A stretch of 5,941 nt of DNA from Psychrilyobacter sp. (GTDB lineage Bacteria; Fusobacteriota; Fusobacteriia; Fusobacteriales; Fusobacteriaceae). The stretch is taken from the NCBI GenBank assembly GCA_030621995.1, contig JAUXGP010000112.1, positions 1 through 5,941 on the forward strand, in the 5' to 3' direction. The notes under the pieces were generated by a model. That model made no database searches, was not told the DNA's origin, and saw nothing but the letters and a program-made list of their open reading frames with translations. The translations under genes and the position numbers were made by a program. Position 1 is the first letter of the stretch. Each line of letters begins with the position of its first letter. This document shows positions 5,915-5,941 of the stretch, one piece after another.

Positions 5915-5941
5915 TTGACATTTTTTATAAGTTTTTGTAGT
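5915..5941 (+). promoter_or_regulatory. Divergent promoter cut by the window edge
   Basis: A perfect -35 box TTGACA (5915-5920) is followed by 17 bases and then TAGT (5938-5941), where the window ends. TAGT is the start of a plausible -10 box of the same kind as the fumA promoter's TAGTAT. A TG pair (5936-5937) lies just before it. It would drive an operon to the right of the window, divergent from the regulator gene and the likely target of that regulator. Confidence 0.5.

Overview
This AT-rich window has strong AGGAGG-type ribosome binding sites and clear sigma-70-type promoters. A split class I fumarate hydratase and a TGS-type nucleoside kinase are also present. Together these fit an anaerobic, low-GC fermenter. 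My best guess is Fusobacteriota (Ilyobacter/Propionigenium/Cetobacterium-like), with a clostridial Firmicute as the alternative. The lineage is inferred from gene content and style; there is no marker gene.

Layout. (1) Positions 1-742, plus strand: the 3' end of a uridine-kinase-family nucleoside kinase, whose stop codon overlaps the ribosome binding site of a small lipoprotein gene. This unit ends in a strong hairpin terminator at 749-786. (2) Positions 785-2806, minus strand and convergent with unit 1: a 673-aa protein. Its N-terminal half has the layout of a SIR2-like (SIR2_2-type) domain but has lost the expected NAD-binding and catalytic residues. A long acidic linker joins it to an unassigned C-terminal region. 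(3) The 2807-3072 gap carries two back-to-back promoters, one for each divergent gene. (4) Positions 3073-4599, plus strand: fumA and fumB, the alpha and beta subunits of an oxygen-sensitive [4Fe-4S] fumarate hydratase. The 135-bp gap between them can fold into three tandem hairpins closed by an outer stem just upstream of the fumB ribosome binding site. A very long terminator (4653-4714) follows fumB. (5) Positions 4838-5701, minus strand: an RpiR/MurR-family regulator with an HTH and a SIS domain that lacks the usual sugar-phosphate motif. (6) Positions 5702-5941: its upstream region, with its own promoter, two inverted repeats, and a perfect -35 box of a divergent plus-strand promoter that runs off the window edge.

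Functional links. fumA and fumB encode one enzyme interconverting fumarate and malate. The regulator probably controls the divergent operon beyond position 5941 rather than fumAB, because the candidate operators sit next to that promoter. The SIR2-like gene has its own promoter and no evident functional tie to its neighbours.

No gene-free stretch exceeds 300 bases. The gap at 4715-4837 holds only a short tandem repeat and a weak inverted repeat. I see no tRNA, rRNA, CRISPR array or insertion sequence. The most notable points are the degenerate SIR2-like protein, the structured fumA-fumB spacer, and the operator-like palindromes next to the edge promoter.
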